NCBI RefSeq assembly: GCF_042743185.1
Contig: NZ_JBHYMS010000020.1
Coordinates: forward strand, 1 to 64,000
DNA length: 64,000 nt
From: Inquilinus sp042743185
GTDB taxonomy: Bacteria > Pseudomonadota > Alphaproteobacteria > DSM-16000 > Inquilinaceae
Reading direction: 5' to 3'
The notes beneath the pieces were generated by a model, which was not told where the DNA came from, did not search any database, and worked only from the letters and a program-made list of their open reading frames with translations. Positions 15,600-25,012 of this stretch are shown piece after piece (the first letter of the stretch is position 1; the number at the start of each line of letters is the position of its first letter). Both the position numbers and the translations under genes were made by a program.

Positions 15600-16385
15600 T
15601 TACAGCGGCGACTTCTTGGCCTGGTACACGGCCATCGACCCGATCGAGTTGCCGCCGTCGACGGTCATGGTCGACCCGGTCATGTAGGCGGCGGCGTCGC
15701 TGGCCAGGAACAGCACGGCGTTGCCGACATCGGCGGCGGAGGAGGGGCGGCCGAGCGGGATCGACCCGCTGGTGGCCTCGACATGCTCCTGGGTCAGCAG
15801 GCTGACCTTGCTGCCGGCGATGAAGCCGGGCTCGACCGCATTGACCCGGATGCCGAACTCCGCCAGCTCCAGGGCGAAGCCCTTGGTCAGCCGGTCCAGC
15901 GCAGCCTTGGACACGCAGTAGGGCACCACGGTCCGCCGCATCTTGCGCGACGCGCCGGAGGAGATGTTGATGACGCTGCCGGGAACCTCGGCGGCGATCA
16001 TCTGCTTGGCCAAAGCGCGGGTCAGCAGGAAGGGCGCGCGCAGGTTGACGTCGAAGATCCGGTCCCATTCCTCGACATCGATGTCGAGCAGGAAGCCGCT
16101 GGGATAGACACCGGCGTTGTTGATCAGGATGTCCGCCGTGCCCCAGCGCCGGCCGATCTCGGCGGCCAGGTCGTCGATCGCGGCGTCCTTCCGCAGGTCG
16201 GCCGCATGGGCGAAGCGGTCGCCCTTGAGGTTCAGGACCAGGCGGTCGAGATCCTCCTGGGACGTGTCGGTCAGGCACAGGCGGGCGCCGGCCTCGGCGA
16301 AGGCGGCGGCGATCCAGCTGCCCACCACGCCGCAGGCGCCGGTCACCACCACGCGCTTGCCGTTCAGATCGCTCGGGATGTTCAT
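15600..16385 (-). CDS. SDR family oxidoreductase
   Basis: Classical short-chain dehydrogenase of 261 residues. The cofactor motif is TGACGVVG near residue 15, followed by NNAG, the catalytic Ser in INISSGAS and YCVSK as the YxxxK pair, ending with the usual DGGNS segment. An ATG at 16397 overlaps the upstream permease stop and codes four extra residues, but the ATG at 16385 has an AGGA ribosome site six bases ahead and is preferred. The residue after the first glycine-rich turn (LCLTD) has an acidic Asp, which favours NAD over NADP. Its substrate is presumably the product of the co-encoded hydrolases. Confidence 0.88.
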   Translation of the reverse strand: MNIPSDLNGKRVVVTGACGVVGSWIAAAFAEAGARLCLTDTSQEDLDRLVLNLKGDRFAHAADLRKDAAIDDLAAEIGRRWGTADILINNAGVYPSGFLLDIDVEEWDRIFDVNLRAPFLLTRALAKQMIAAEVPGSVINISSGASRKMRRTVVPYCVSKAALDRLTKGFALELAEFGIRVNAVEPGFIAGSKVSLLTQEHVEATSGSIPLGRPSSAADVGNAVLFLASDAAAYMTGSTMTVDGGNSIGSMAVYQAKKSPL

Positions 16386-16393
16386 GGATGTCC

Positions 16394-17248
16394 TCATCGG
16401 CTGTGGGGGTCGAGACGGTCGCGCAGCGCGTCGCCGATCAGGTTGGCGGCGAGCACGAGAAGGAACAGGCAGAGCCCGGGGAAGGTCGCGATCCACCAGG
16501 CGGTGGCGACGTAGTTGCGCCCGGTCGACAGCATCGCGCCCCAGCTTGCGGTCGGCGGCTGCACGCCGAGGCCGAGGAAGGACAGCCCGGCCTCGAACAG
16601 CACCATCAGCCCGAACTCCAGCGTTGCCACCACGGTCACGGCGCCCAGGATGTTCGGCAGGATGTGGCGGAACAGCACGCGGAATGGCCCGGCGCCCATG
16701 AAGGCGGACAGCCGGACATAGGGCCGGCCGGCGATCGCCAGGGTCTGGCCATAGGCGACGCGGGCGTAGCGCGGCCAGCGCGTCAGGGCCAGCACCAGGA
16801 TGACGTTCAAGAGGCCGGGCCCGACCACGGCGACGGTGATGATGGCCAGCAGGATGGCCGGCACCGACAGGAACACGTCGACCACCCGCATCATTACCAT
16901 CTCGACCGGCCCGCGCAGATAGCCGGCGAGCATGCCGAGCACGGTGCCGATGATGCCGGAGATCAGCACCGACAGCACCGCGACCAGCAGCGAGATCCGG
17001 GCGCCCCAGACCAGGCGGCTCAGCAGGTCGCGGCCGAGCTCGTCGCTGCCCAGCAGGTAGTGCACGTTGCGGGCGATGGTGCCGGGCGGCTTCAGCCGGC
17101 CCAGCAGGTTCTGCGCGTTCGGGTCGTAGGGCGCGACCAGCGGCGCCAGCACCGCGGCCAGGGCGAACAGCGCCAGCAGGATGATGAAAGGCAGGGCGCG
17201 CCGCAGCGGCCGGCGCGCGGCGGGTGCGGTGTCGACGGCGGCGCTCAT
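16394..17248 (-). CDS. Peptide-type ABC transporter permease (DppC-like)
   Basis: Inner-membrane permease of 284 residues. It has an N-terminal transmembrane helix (about 20-40), the LLGSDELGRDLLSRLVWGARISL segment characteristic of DppC/OppC, four or more further helices, and an EAA-type cytoplasmic loop (RHILPNILGAV) that docks on the ATPases. It pairs with the DppB-like permease; their genes overlap by four bases. Confidence 0.93.
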   Translation of the reverse strand: MSAAVDTAPAARRPLRRALPFIILLALFALAAVLAPLVAPYDPNAQNLLGRLKPPGTIARNVHYLLGSDELGRDLLSRLVWGARISLLVAVLSVLISGIIGTVLGMLAGYLRGPVEMVMMRVVDVFLSVPAILLAIITVAVVGPGLLNVILVLALTRWPRYARVAYGQTLAIAGRPYVRLSAFMGAGPFRVLFRHILPNILGAVTVVATLEFGLMVLFEAGLSFLGLGVQPPTASWGAMLSTGRNYVATAWWIATFPGLCLFLLVLAANLIGDALRDRLDPHSR

Positions 17249-18171
17249 CGCGCATTCCCCAGCCGGATGCGCGGGTCGACGGCGGTGTATAGCAAGTCGG
17301 TCAGCAGGTTCAGCGCGACGGTGACGAAGGATCCCAGCAGCACCACCCCCTGCACGATCGGGAAGTCGCGCGCCAGGATCGACTGCACCGTCAGCTGCCC
17401 CAGCCCCGGCCAGGCGAACACCGTCTCGACGATCACCGCGCCGGCCAGCAGGTTGGAGATCTCGAGGCCGGCCACCGTGATCACCGGGATCGAGGCATTG
17501 CGGGCCAGGTGACGCAGCAGCAGGCGCCCGGTCCCGGCGCCGCGGGCGCGGGCGGTGCGGACATAGTCCTTCGACAGCTCCTCCAGGAGGGCCGTCCGCG
17601 TCACCCGGGCGAAGGTCGCCATGCTGAGCAGGCCGAGCGCGACCGACGGCATCACCAGATGGTCGATCCTGCCGGTGGAGGAGGGCGGCAGCCAGCCGAG
17701 CGTCACGGCGAAGACGAGGATCATCAGGATGCCGCTCCAGAAGGTCGGCATGCTCTGCGCCGCCAGCACCAGCCCGGCGAGCAGCCGAGCCACCCAGCGG
17801 TCGCGCCAGAGGGCCAGCGCCACCCCGACCGGGATGCCGAGGCCGCAGGCGACCAGCAGCGCCCCGGCCGCCAGCGCCAGGGTGTAGGGCAGGCGCGAGG
17901 CGATGATGTCCAGGACCGGCACGCTCTGCACCACCGACCGGCCCAGGTCGAAGCGCGCGACCTCGCCCAGGAAGGACAGGTATTGCACCCAGAGCGGCCG
18001 GTCGAAGCCCAGCGCGTGGCGCAGCGCCTCGATATCCGCCTGGGTCGCGGTGTCCGGCACCAGCAGGTAGGTCGGGTCGCCGGTCAGGCGCTGCAGGAAG
18101 AAGATCAGCGTGGCGACGCCGAAGATCGTCAGCAGCGCCTGGCCCAGGCGGCGGAGCAGGAAGGCGGTCAT
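17245..18171 (-). CDS. Peptide-type ABC transporter permease (DppB-like)
   Basis: Permease of 308 residues with six predicted helices, the FLQRLTGDP signature after the first helix, and the EAA loop RHLARNASIPVITVAGLEISNLLAGAVIVE near residues 220-250. It forms the transmembrane channel with the DppC-like partner. The gene begins 19 bases after the second binding-protein gene, with no terminator between them. Confidence 0.93.
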   Translation of the reverse strand: MTAFLLRRLGQALLTIFGVATLIFFLQRLTGDPTYLLVPDTATQADIEALRHALGFDRPLWVQYLSFLGEVARFDLGRSVVQSVPVLDIIASRLPYTLALAAGALLVACGLGIPVGVALALWRDRWVARLLAGLVLAAQSMPTFWSGILMILVFAVTLGWLPPSSTGRIDHLVMPSVALGLLSMATFARVTRTALLEELSKDYVRTARARGAGTGRLLLRHLARNASIPVITVAGLEISNLLAGAVIVETVFAWPGLGQLTVQSILARDFPIVQGVVLLGSFVTVALNLLTDLLYTAVDPRIRLGNAR

Positions 18172-18190
18172 GCCGGGTGCCGGTCCTCCC

Positions 18191-19693
18191 TCAGTCCGAC
18201 CAGGACATGCGGTTCAGGAACAGGCTCTCATTCGGCGTCGGCGTCCATTGCAGCGGCCTGGCGGCGCCGTAGATCGCCACCGTCTGGAACAGCGGCACCA
18301 CCGGAAGCTCGCTGGCGATGAAGGTGCTGACCTTGCGGTAATCGGCCAGCCGCCTGTCCGCGTCCAGCGTCGCCCGGGCGTCGTCCAGCCAGCCGTCGAG
18401 CTCCTTGTTCTCGACGATCGTCCAGGGATTGCCGGAATGGAACAGCTGGTACAGCGCCCCGTCGGCGTCCTGGCAGGCGCAGGAAGACCGGCTGACGGCC
18501 AGCGCCGGGCCGCCCTGGGCGCCCTGCTGGATCAGCTTCAGGAAGGTCGGGGTGTCGACCAGCTTGATGCTGGCGTCGAAGCCGATATCGGCCAGCTCCT
18601 GCTGGATCGCCTGGACCACCCGCTGGTCGAAGAAGCTGCCGGTGGCGATCTCCACCTTCGGCGTGCCTCCGACCTCGGCGACCAGGGCCTTGGCCTTGTC
18701 CGGGTCGTAGGGCAGGCCGGGGATGTCGTCGAACCAGCCGAAATGCGCCGGCGTCAGCATCTGCCCGATCGGCTTGTCCAGGCCGCCGAGGATGCCCTCG
18801 GTGATGCCCTCCTTGTCGACGGCATAGGCCACGGCCTGGCGCAGGCGCTTGTCGTCGAAGGGCGGCCTGGTCGGGTTCAGGCGCAGATAAGCCAAACGCT
18901 CGGTCAGCGTATAGAGCCGCTTGCCCTTGCCCGAGGCCTCGAGCTGGCCGGCCAGGTCGGAATCGAGCGACACCGCCAGGTCGGCGCTGCCGGCCTGGAT
19001 GTCGGCCAGCCGGGTGGCGGCGTCGGGCACCGCCCGGAACACCGCGGTCGCGAACGGCCCCTTCTGGCCCCAATAGGCGTCGTTGCGGGTCAGGGTGACG
19101 GCGACGCCGCGCTGCCAGCTGTCGAACTTGTACGGGCCGCTGCCGACCGGCTTCAGGTTGAAGGCGTCGTTGCCGACCGCCTCGACCACATGCTTCGGCA
19201 CGATCGACAGCTTCACCAGCTGCGCCAGCAGGGCCGGGTAGGGGCCGGCGAGGGTCAGCACGACGCTGTGCGGCCCCGTCGCCTCGGCCTTCACGATCTT
19301 GTCGAACTGGCCCTGCTGCGGGCTGGCGAGCTTCGGATCGATGATCCGGGTGACGCTGTAGGCGACATCCTCCGGCGTCAGCGTGCTGCCGTCATGGAAG
19401 GTGACGCCGTCGCGGATCTCGAACTCGACCCGGGTGTCGGACAGCACCTTCCAGCTTGTGGCGATCTGCGGGGCGATCCCGCCCTTGTCGTCGCGGGTGA
19501 CCAGATTGTCGAAGATGTTGCGGTAGACGTAGTAGCTGTCCGGGTTCCACTGCAGCTGCGGGTCCAGGGTCGACGGTTCGTTGACCAGGTCGACCACGAA
19601 GCGGTCCTTGGCCTCCGCCGCGGCCGGAAGGGCCAGGGCGAAGGCCAGCGCCGCGCCCAGCAGGGCGGGCTTGAGCGGGTTCGCCATCGTCAT
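18191..19693 (-). CDS. Peptide-type ABC substrate-binding protein (second of tandem pair)
   Basis: Periplasmic SBP_bac_5 family protein of 500 residues with a signal peptide cut after AEA near residue 28. It shows the family landmarks LVNEPSTLDPQLQW, IRDGVTFHDG and GSGPYKFDSW. It is a close paralogue of the protein encoded just upstream: long identical blocks run through both, including QWNPDSYYVYRN, SSCACQDADG-like loops and the shared C-terminus PNESLFLNRMSW. Its ATG overlaps the upstream stop. Two binding proteins for one permease pair suggests two related ligands or a broadened specificity after tandem duplication. Confidence 0.92.
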   Translation of the reverse strand: MTMANPLKPALLGAALAFALALPAAAEAKDRFVVDLVNEPSTLDPQLQWNPDSYYVYRNIFDNLVTRDDKGGIAPQIATSWKVLSDTRVEFEIRDGVTFHDGSTLTPEDVAYSVTRIIDPKLASPQQGQFDKIVKAEATGPHSVVLTLAGPYPALLAQLVKLSIVPKHVVEAVGNDAFNLKPVGSGPYKFDSWQRGVAVTLTRNDAYWGQKGPFATAVFRAVPDAATRLADIQAGSADLAVSLDSDLAGQLEASGKGKRLYTLTERLAYLRLNPTRPPFDDKRLRQAVAYAVDKEGITEGILGGLDKPIGQMLTPAHFGWFDDIPGLPYDPDKAKALVAEVGGTPKVEIATGSFFDQRVVQAIQQELADIGFDASIKLVDTPTFLKLIQQGAQGGPALAVSRSSCACQDADGALYQLFHSGNPWTIVENKELDGWLDDARATLDADRRLADYRKVSTFIASELPVVPLFQTVAIYGAARPLQWTPTPNESLFLNRMSWSD

Positions 19694-21189
19694 TCCGCCC
19701 AGGACATGCGGTTCAGGAACAGGCTCTCATTCGGCGTCGGCTGCCAGTTCAGCCCCTTGGCCGCGCCGTAGATGATGGCCGCCTGGTACAGCGGCAGCGC
19801 CGGCACCTCGGTGGCGACGATCTCGTTGACCTTGGCGTAGCGGTCGAGGCGGGTGGCCTCGTCCAGGGTCGAGCGCGCCTCGACCAGCAGCTTGTCGACC
19901 TCGGCGTTGCGGTAGTTCGACCAGCCGCTGCTGCTGTGCAGCAGGGGGAACAGCACGCCGTCGGCGTCCTGGCAGGCGCAGGACCAGCGGCCGAAGGTGA
20001 TGCTCGCGCCTTCCTGCGGCTTGCCCTGCGACCGCTTCAGGTAGCTGGCCATGTCGGTCATCGTGATCTTCACGTTGATGCCGACCTCCGTCAGCTGCTG
20101 CTGCACCGCCTGGACGATGCGCTGGTCGTAGACCGGGGCGGTCGACAGCTCGGCCTCGGCCTTCGCCGCGTCGCCGGCCTCGGCCACCAGCGCCTTGGCC
20201 TTCTCCGGATCGTAGGGGAAGCCCTCGATGCCCTCGGTCCAGCCGACATGGGCGGGGGTCAGCAGCTCCGCCACCGGCTTGTCGTAGCCGCCCAGGATGC
20301 CCTCGGTCAGCCCCTGCTTGTCGATGGCATAGGCCACGGCCTGGCGCAGCTTGGGGTTGTCGAAGGGCGGGTTCATCGGGTTCAGCCGCAGATAGGCGAC
20401 ACGCTCGGTCAGCACCACCAGCGGCTTGACCTTGTCCGACCCTTGGATCTGGGCCGCGAGGTCGCTGTCCAGGGTGACGACGAGGTCGGCGGTGCCGGCC
20501 TGCAGGTCGGCGACCCGGGTGGCGGCGTCCGGCACGGCGCGGAACACCGCGGTCTGGAACGGCCCCTTCGGCCCCCAATAGGCGTCGTTGCGGGTCAGGG
20601 TGACGGCGACGCCGCGCTGCCAGCCCTCGAACCTGTACGGGCCGCTGCCGACCGGCTTCTGGTTGAAGGCGTCGTTGCCCACGGCCTCGACCACATGCTT
20701 CGGCACGACCGACAGCTTCACCAGCTGCGCAAGGAGGGCGGGGTAGGGGCCGTCGGTCTTGATGCGGACCGTGGTCGGGCCGGTCGCCTCGGCGCCGGTG
20801 ATCTTGTTGAACTGGCCCAGCTGCGGGCTGGCGAATTTCGGGTCGGTGATGCGGCGGATGCTGTAGGCGACGTCCTCGGCCGTCAGCTTCTGCCCGTCAT
20901 GGAAGGTGATGTCGTCGCGGATCTGGAACTCGATCTCGGTGTCCGAGATGTATTTCCAAGAGGTCGCCACCTGCGGGACGATCTCGCCCTTGTCGTCGCG
21001 GGTGACCAGGTTGTCGAAGACGTTGCGGTAGACGTAATAGCTGTCCGGGTTCCACTGCAACTGCGGGTCCAGCGAGGACGGCTCGTTCACCAGATCTATG
21101 GTGAGACGGTCCTTCGCCATGGCCGGGGCGGCCGCCAGCATCACGGCCCCGAGCGCCGCGCCGAGCCATGCGTTCCTGATCCGCGTCAT
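19690..21189 (-). CDS. Peptide-type ABC substrate-binding protein (first of tandem pair)
   Basis: Periplasmic SBP_bac_5 protein of 499 residues with a signal peptide (core AALGAVMLAAAPAMA, residues 9-24). It carries the same landmarks as its downstream paralogue, diverging most in the ligand-facing central part (around residues 330-420). Despite the label, this family also binds glutathione, nickel, opines and sugars. The start at 21189 has an AGGGGG ribosome site and overlaps the stop of the GntR regulator gene (ATGA), so regulator and transporter share one transcript. Confidence 0.92.
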   Translation of the reverse strand: MTRIRNAWLGAALGAVMLAAAPAMAKDRLTIDLVNEPSSLDPQLQWNPDSYYVYRNVFDNLVTRDDKGEIVPQVATSWKYISDTEIEFQIRDDITFHDGQKLTAEDVAYSIRRITDPKFASPQLGQFNKITGAEATGPTTVRIKTDGPYPALLAQLVKLSVVPKHVVEAVGNDAFNQKPVGSGPYRFEGWQRGVAVTLTRNDAYWGPKGPFQTAVFRAVPDAATRVADLQAGTADLVVTLDSDLAAQIQGSDKVKPLVVLTERVAYLRLNPMNPPFDNPKLRQAVAYAIDKQGLTEGILGGYDKPVAELLTPAHVGWTEGIEGFPYDPEKAKALVAEAGDAAKAEAELSTAPVYDQRIVQAVQQQLTEVGINVKITMTDMASYLKRSQGKPQEGASITFGRWSCACQDADGVLFPLLHSSSGWSNYRNAEVDKLLVEARSTLDEATRLDRYAKVNEIVATEVPALPLYQAAIIYGAAKGLNWQPTPNESLFLNRMSWAE

Positions 21190-21974
21190 GTGATGTCCCC
21201 CTGTTGTGATGGCCGGTGCGGGCGCGTCTCGTGCGCTGCTGCCGGTCCGGTTTGTCTCCGACGCCGGCCGCGCCCCGTTCCTGCCACGTCGAGCGACGAG
21301 GGCAGGGAGAACAGGGCGTCGGTGGCGAAGTCCTGGAAGGCCGATATCGCGGCCGCGATCTCCCGCCGTGCCGCCTCGGCGTCGCCGGCGGCGAGCGCGG
21401 CGATCAGCGGCTCCCGCCCGATCGGCCGGTGGTGCCGTCCGGCGAGGTCGAAGAAGGCCGCGATCCGGTCCGCCTGGTTCCAGGCCTGGTCCAGCCAGTT
21501 CCCGACCAGCCCGCCGGCCCGGGCTGCCAGCTGGTCGAGGATCTGGCGATCGGCGCTGCGCAGCGTGACCAGCGCCTGATGATCCTCGCGCCCCTGCAGC
21601 GCGGTTCCCATGCGGGTCAGCGCCGCCAGCCGGGCGGCGGCGTCCGGCGGCAGCCGGATCTCGATCAGGCCGGGCTCGGCCACCTTGCGGGCCCGGATCA
21701 CGTCGCCGATCAGCGCCCCGGTGACCGGCGCCACCCGCCAGCCGCGACGCGGCTCGACCGCGACCAGCCCTTCGGCCGCCAGGGTGGTGAGCGCAGTGCG
21801 CACGGCGGCACGGCCCAGGCCGAAGCGCAGGGCGAGCTCCGGCTCCGAGCACTCGGCATCCGGCCGCAGCTCGCACTCGATCACGGCGCGGCGCAGCCGC
21901 TTCAGGGCGAAGGCCGCCTTCGGCTCGGCGCCGGGTGCCCGGGCCTGGGCAAAGGGCGAGGACGGATCATACAT
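21186..21974 (-). CDS. GntR family regulator (FCD type) of the adjacent Dpp operon
   Basis: DNA-binding regulator of 262 residues. A winged helix-turn-helix lies around residues 25-85 (SEPELALRFGLGRAAVRTALTTLAAEGLV), and an all-helical FCD-like effector domain follows. It is the first gene of the nine-gene minus-strand unit, so the operon is probably autoregulated by the imported compound. The ATG at 21974 (MYDPSSP) fits the family; an ATG at 22061 would add 29 unusual residues and run across the likely promoter. The C-terminus (after DVAGTGRG) is Arg/Gln-rich and looks unstructured. It is divergent from a LacI-type regulator. Confidence 0.87.
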   Translation of the reverse strand: MYDPSSPFAQARAPGAEPKAAFALKRLRRAVIECELRPDAECSEPELALRFGLGRAAVRTALTTLAAEGLVAVEPRRGWRVAPVTGALIGDVIRARKVAEPGLIEIRLPPDAAARLAALTRMGTALQGREDHQALVTLRSADRQILDQLAARAGGLVGNWLDQAWNQADRIAAFFDLAGRHHRPIGREPLIAALAAGDAEAARREIAAAISAFQDFATDALFSLPSSLDVAGTGRGRRRRQTGPAAAHETRPHRPSQQGDIT

Positions 21975-21983
21975 GCCGACAGC

Positions 21984-22002
21984 GTGACATTGTACGTGAC
22001 AT
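21984..22002. promoter_or_regulatory. Direct repeats ahead of the GntR gene, possible operator
   Basis: GTGACAT occurs at 21984-21990 and again at 21996-22002, a 12-base period that places both on nearly the same face of the helix. The stretch between them holds TGTAC, and a TGT-N5-ACA half-palindrome spans 21991-22001. It lies within 30 bases of the chosen GntR start, in a notably AT-richer region (about 22000-22130) that must hold the two divergent promoters. It is a candidate GntR autoregulatory site. Confidence 0.35.
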
Positions 22003-22080
22003 CTCACAAGATGAATCTGATATTTTACTATCTGTGAAGATAGAACTTCTTTGCCTTCCATCTTTCAAAATCGCCTTACG

Positions 22081-22107
22081 AGAAACCGGTTTACTAAACC
22101 GGTTTCT
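22081..22107. promoter_or_regulatory. Perfect 27-base palindromic LacI-type operator
   Basis: AGAAACCGGTTTA and its exact inverse TAAACCGGTTTCT flank a single central C. Each half itself contains the self-complementary decamer AAACCGGTTT, a core common to LacI-family operators, so the site could take two dimers or a tetramer side by side. It ends 27 bases before the ATG of the LacI-type gene at 22135, in the position of a repressor site over the promoter. Autoregulation and control of the downstream transport operon are inferred. Confidence 0.8.
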
Positions 22108-22134
22108 GACTCTAGCTTGGTACTCGGAGGCACA

Positions 22135-23151
22135 ATGGCGACCATTCGCGACGTCGCGCGGGAGGCGGGTGTTTCACCGGCCACGGTCTCGCGCTACCTG
22201 AACGGCAATATCGAGCTGCCGGCGGACACCGCCGGGCGGATCGATGCCGCGTCGAAGCGGCTGGAGTATCGCCCGAACCTGCTGGCCAAGCGCCTCAGCC
22301 TCGGCAGCTCCGAGACCATCGGCCTGGTCACGCCCGAGATCGCCAACCCGTTCTTCGCCGCGCTGGCCGCGGCGGCGGAGGCCGAGGCGCGACGCGAAGG
22401 CTTCTCGATCCTCTTGAGCAGCACCGGCGGGGACCTGGAGATGGAGGCCGCCAGCATCGACCGGCTGGCGGCGCGCCATGTCGACGGGCTGCTCGTCCTC
22501 ACCAACCGGGTCGATGACGGGCGCCTGCGCGACCTGATCGACGGGCGCACCGACGTGGTCCTGCTCGACGAGGACGTGCCCGGCGCCAGGGTCACCCGGA
22601 TCTTCGTCGAGAACGAGGCCGGCGCCCGCGACGCCACCCGCCACCTGATCGCCGCAGGACATCGTCGCATCGCCCATATCGGCGGCCCGGAGCAACTGCT
22701 GAGCACGGAGGAGCGGTTCGCCGGCTTCGCCCGGGCGATGGCCGAGGCCGGCCTTTCGGTCGAGGGCGGGCTGGTCCGGTTCGGCGCCTACGAGCGCGAT
22801 TTCGGACGCGATGCCACCCGCGAGATCCTCGCCAACGGTCGGCCGACCGCCGTGTTCACCGGCAGCGACTACATCGCCGTCGGGGTGCTGCAGGAGCTGG
22901 CGGCCCAGGGCTTGTCGGTGCCGGGCGACCTGTCGCTCGCCAGCTTCGACGACATGCCTTTCGCGGACCTCCTCAGCCCGCCGATCACCACCGTGCGCCA
23001 GCCGATCGAGGCGCTCGGCCGGCTCGGCATCCGGACGCTGCTGGCGCAGATCCGGGGTGAGGAGGTTCCGCCGATCCAACGCCTGCCCACCGAACTGGTG
23101 GTCCGTCGATCCGTCGGACCGCCGCCGGGGCAGGCCAACGCGGCAGGCTGA
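22135..23151 (+). CDS. LacI family transcriptional regulator
   Basis: Repressor of 338 residues. The N-terminal helix-turn-helix is IRDVAREAGVSPATVSRYLN, followed by the hinge helix (about 45-60, NLLAKRLSLG) and a periplasmic-binding-protein-like effector domain of the ribose/galactose type. The start is fixed by a GGAGG ribosome site five bases ahead. It reads in the same direction as the ribose-type importer and catabolic genes to 31 kb, and a perfect double LacI operator lies in its leader. The effector is expected to be the imported sugar-like compound or its metabolite. Confidence 0.93.
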   Translation: MATIRDVAREAGVSPATVSRYLNGNIELPADTAGRIDAASKRLEYRPNLLAKRLSLGSSETIGLVTPEIANPFFAALAAAAEAEARREGFSILLSSTGGDLEMEAASIDRLAARHVDGLLVLTNRVDDGRLRDLIDGRTDVVLLDEDVPGARVTRIFVENEAGARDATRHLIAAGHRRIAHIGGPEQLLSTEERFAGFARAMAEAGLSVEGGLVRFGAYERDFGRDATREILANGRPTAVFTGSDYIAVGVLQELAAQGLSVPGDLSLASFDDMPFADLLSPPITTVRQPIEALGRLGIRTLLAQIRGEEVPPIQRLPTELVVRRSVGPPPGQANAAG

Positions 23152-23211
23152 TCGCGACACCTGCCGCCCGGGGAAGAAACGCGACAACAACACGATGCAG
23201 AGGAGAGCTTC

Positions 23212-24153
23212 ATGATCCGACTGAACGCACTGATGTCGACCGCGGCGCTGGCCGGCGCGGCGATGCTGGCCGGCGCCGCCCAGGCGCAGGCCGAGACCAT
23301 CGCGCTGGTGACGATCAACCAGCAGGCCCTGTTCTTCAACCAGATCAACGAGGGCGCGCAGAAGGCCGCCGACGCCGCCGGCGCCAAGCTGGTGATCTTC
23401 AACGCCAACAACGTGCCCAGCGCCCAGAACGACGCGATCGAGACCTACATCACCCAGAAGGTCGACGGCATCGTCCTGGTGGCGATCGACGTCAACGGCG
23501 TGAAGCCGGCGATCACCGCGGCCAAGCAGGCCGGCATCCCGGTGATCGCGGTCGACGCCCAGATCCCGGACGGCGACAACGCCGCCTTCGTCGGCGTCGA
23601 CAACCTCAAGGCCGGCGAGGAGATCGGCAAGCATACCGCCGAATATGTGAAGGCGCAGATGGGCGGCAGCGCCAAGCTCGGCGTCATCGGCGCGCTGAAC
23701 TCCTTCATCCAGAACCAGCGGCTGGACGGGTTCAAGAAGGCGCTGACGGCGTCGGGCGTGACGGTCGACATCGTCGACACGGTGGACGGCCAGAACGTCC
23801 AGGACGTCGCCCTGACGGCGTCGGAGAACCTGATGACCGCCAACCCGGCCATGACCGCGCTCTACGCCACCGGCGAGCCGGCGCTGATCGGCGCGGTCTC
23901 CGCCGTCACCAGCCAGGGCCGCACCGGCGACATCAAGGTGTTCGGCTGGGACCTGACCGCCCAGGCGATCGCCGGCATCGACGCCGGCTGGGTCGCGGCC
24001 GTGGTGCAGCAGGACCCGGCGACCGAGGGCAAGGTCGCGGTCGAAAGCCTCTTGAAGCTGAAGAAGGGCGAGACCGTGCCGGCGATCATCAACGTGCCGG
24101 TGACCATTGTCACCAAGGCCAACGTCGACCAGTTCCGCGGCATGTTCAAGTAA
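23212..24153 (+). CDS. Ribose-type ABC sugar-binding protein (RbsB-like)
   Basis: Periplasmic binding protein of 313 residues, Peripla_BP_4 family. The signal peptide ends at AQAQA (about residue 26), and two Rossmann-like lobes follow with hinge crossings. Typical segments are GAQKAADAAGAKLVIFNAN, KVDGIVLVAIDVNGVKPAI, GIPVIAVDAQI and VFGWDLTAQAIAGI. This group takes up pentoses, hexoses, polyols, autoinducer-2 and nucleoside-like ligands. It is followed by a strong hairpin that separates it from the ATPase gene, a layout that usually gives excess binding protein. Confidence 0.92.
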   Translation: MIRLNALMSTAALAGAAMLAGAAQAQAETIALVTINQQALFFNQINEGAQKAADAAGAKLVIFNANNVPSAQNDAIETYITQKVDGIVLVAIDVNGVKPAITAAKQAGIPVIAVDAQIPDGDNAAFVGVDNLKAGEEIGKHTAEYVKAQMGGSAKLGVIGALNSFIQNQRLDGFKKALTASGVTVDIVDTVDGQNVQDVALTASENLMTANPAMTALYATGEPALIGAVSAVTSQGRTGDIKVFGWDLTAQAIAGIDAGWVAAVVQQDPATEGKVAVESLLKLKKGETVPAIINVPVTIVTKANVDQFRGMFK

Positions 24154-24161
24154 CCCGCCGA

Positions 24162-24189
24162 GGCTGCCCCTTCACCCGAAGGGGCAGCC
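24162..24189 (+). terminator. Intercistronic hairpin after the binding-protein gene
   Basis: A 12-base-pair stem (GGCTGCCCCTTC with GAAGGGGCAGCC) closes a four-base loop ACCC, starting eight bases after the binding-protein stop. No T-run follows, so it is more likely a 3' stabilising stem or a partial attenuator than a full terminator; the ATPase gene begins about 30 bases later and has no other promoter in view. Confidence 0.7.
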
Positions 24190-24220
24190 GCCGACGCAGC
24201 GATCAAGCATGGAGGGACCG

Positions 24221-25008
<788 letters not shown>

Positions 25009-25012
<4 letters not shown>

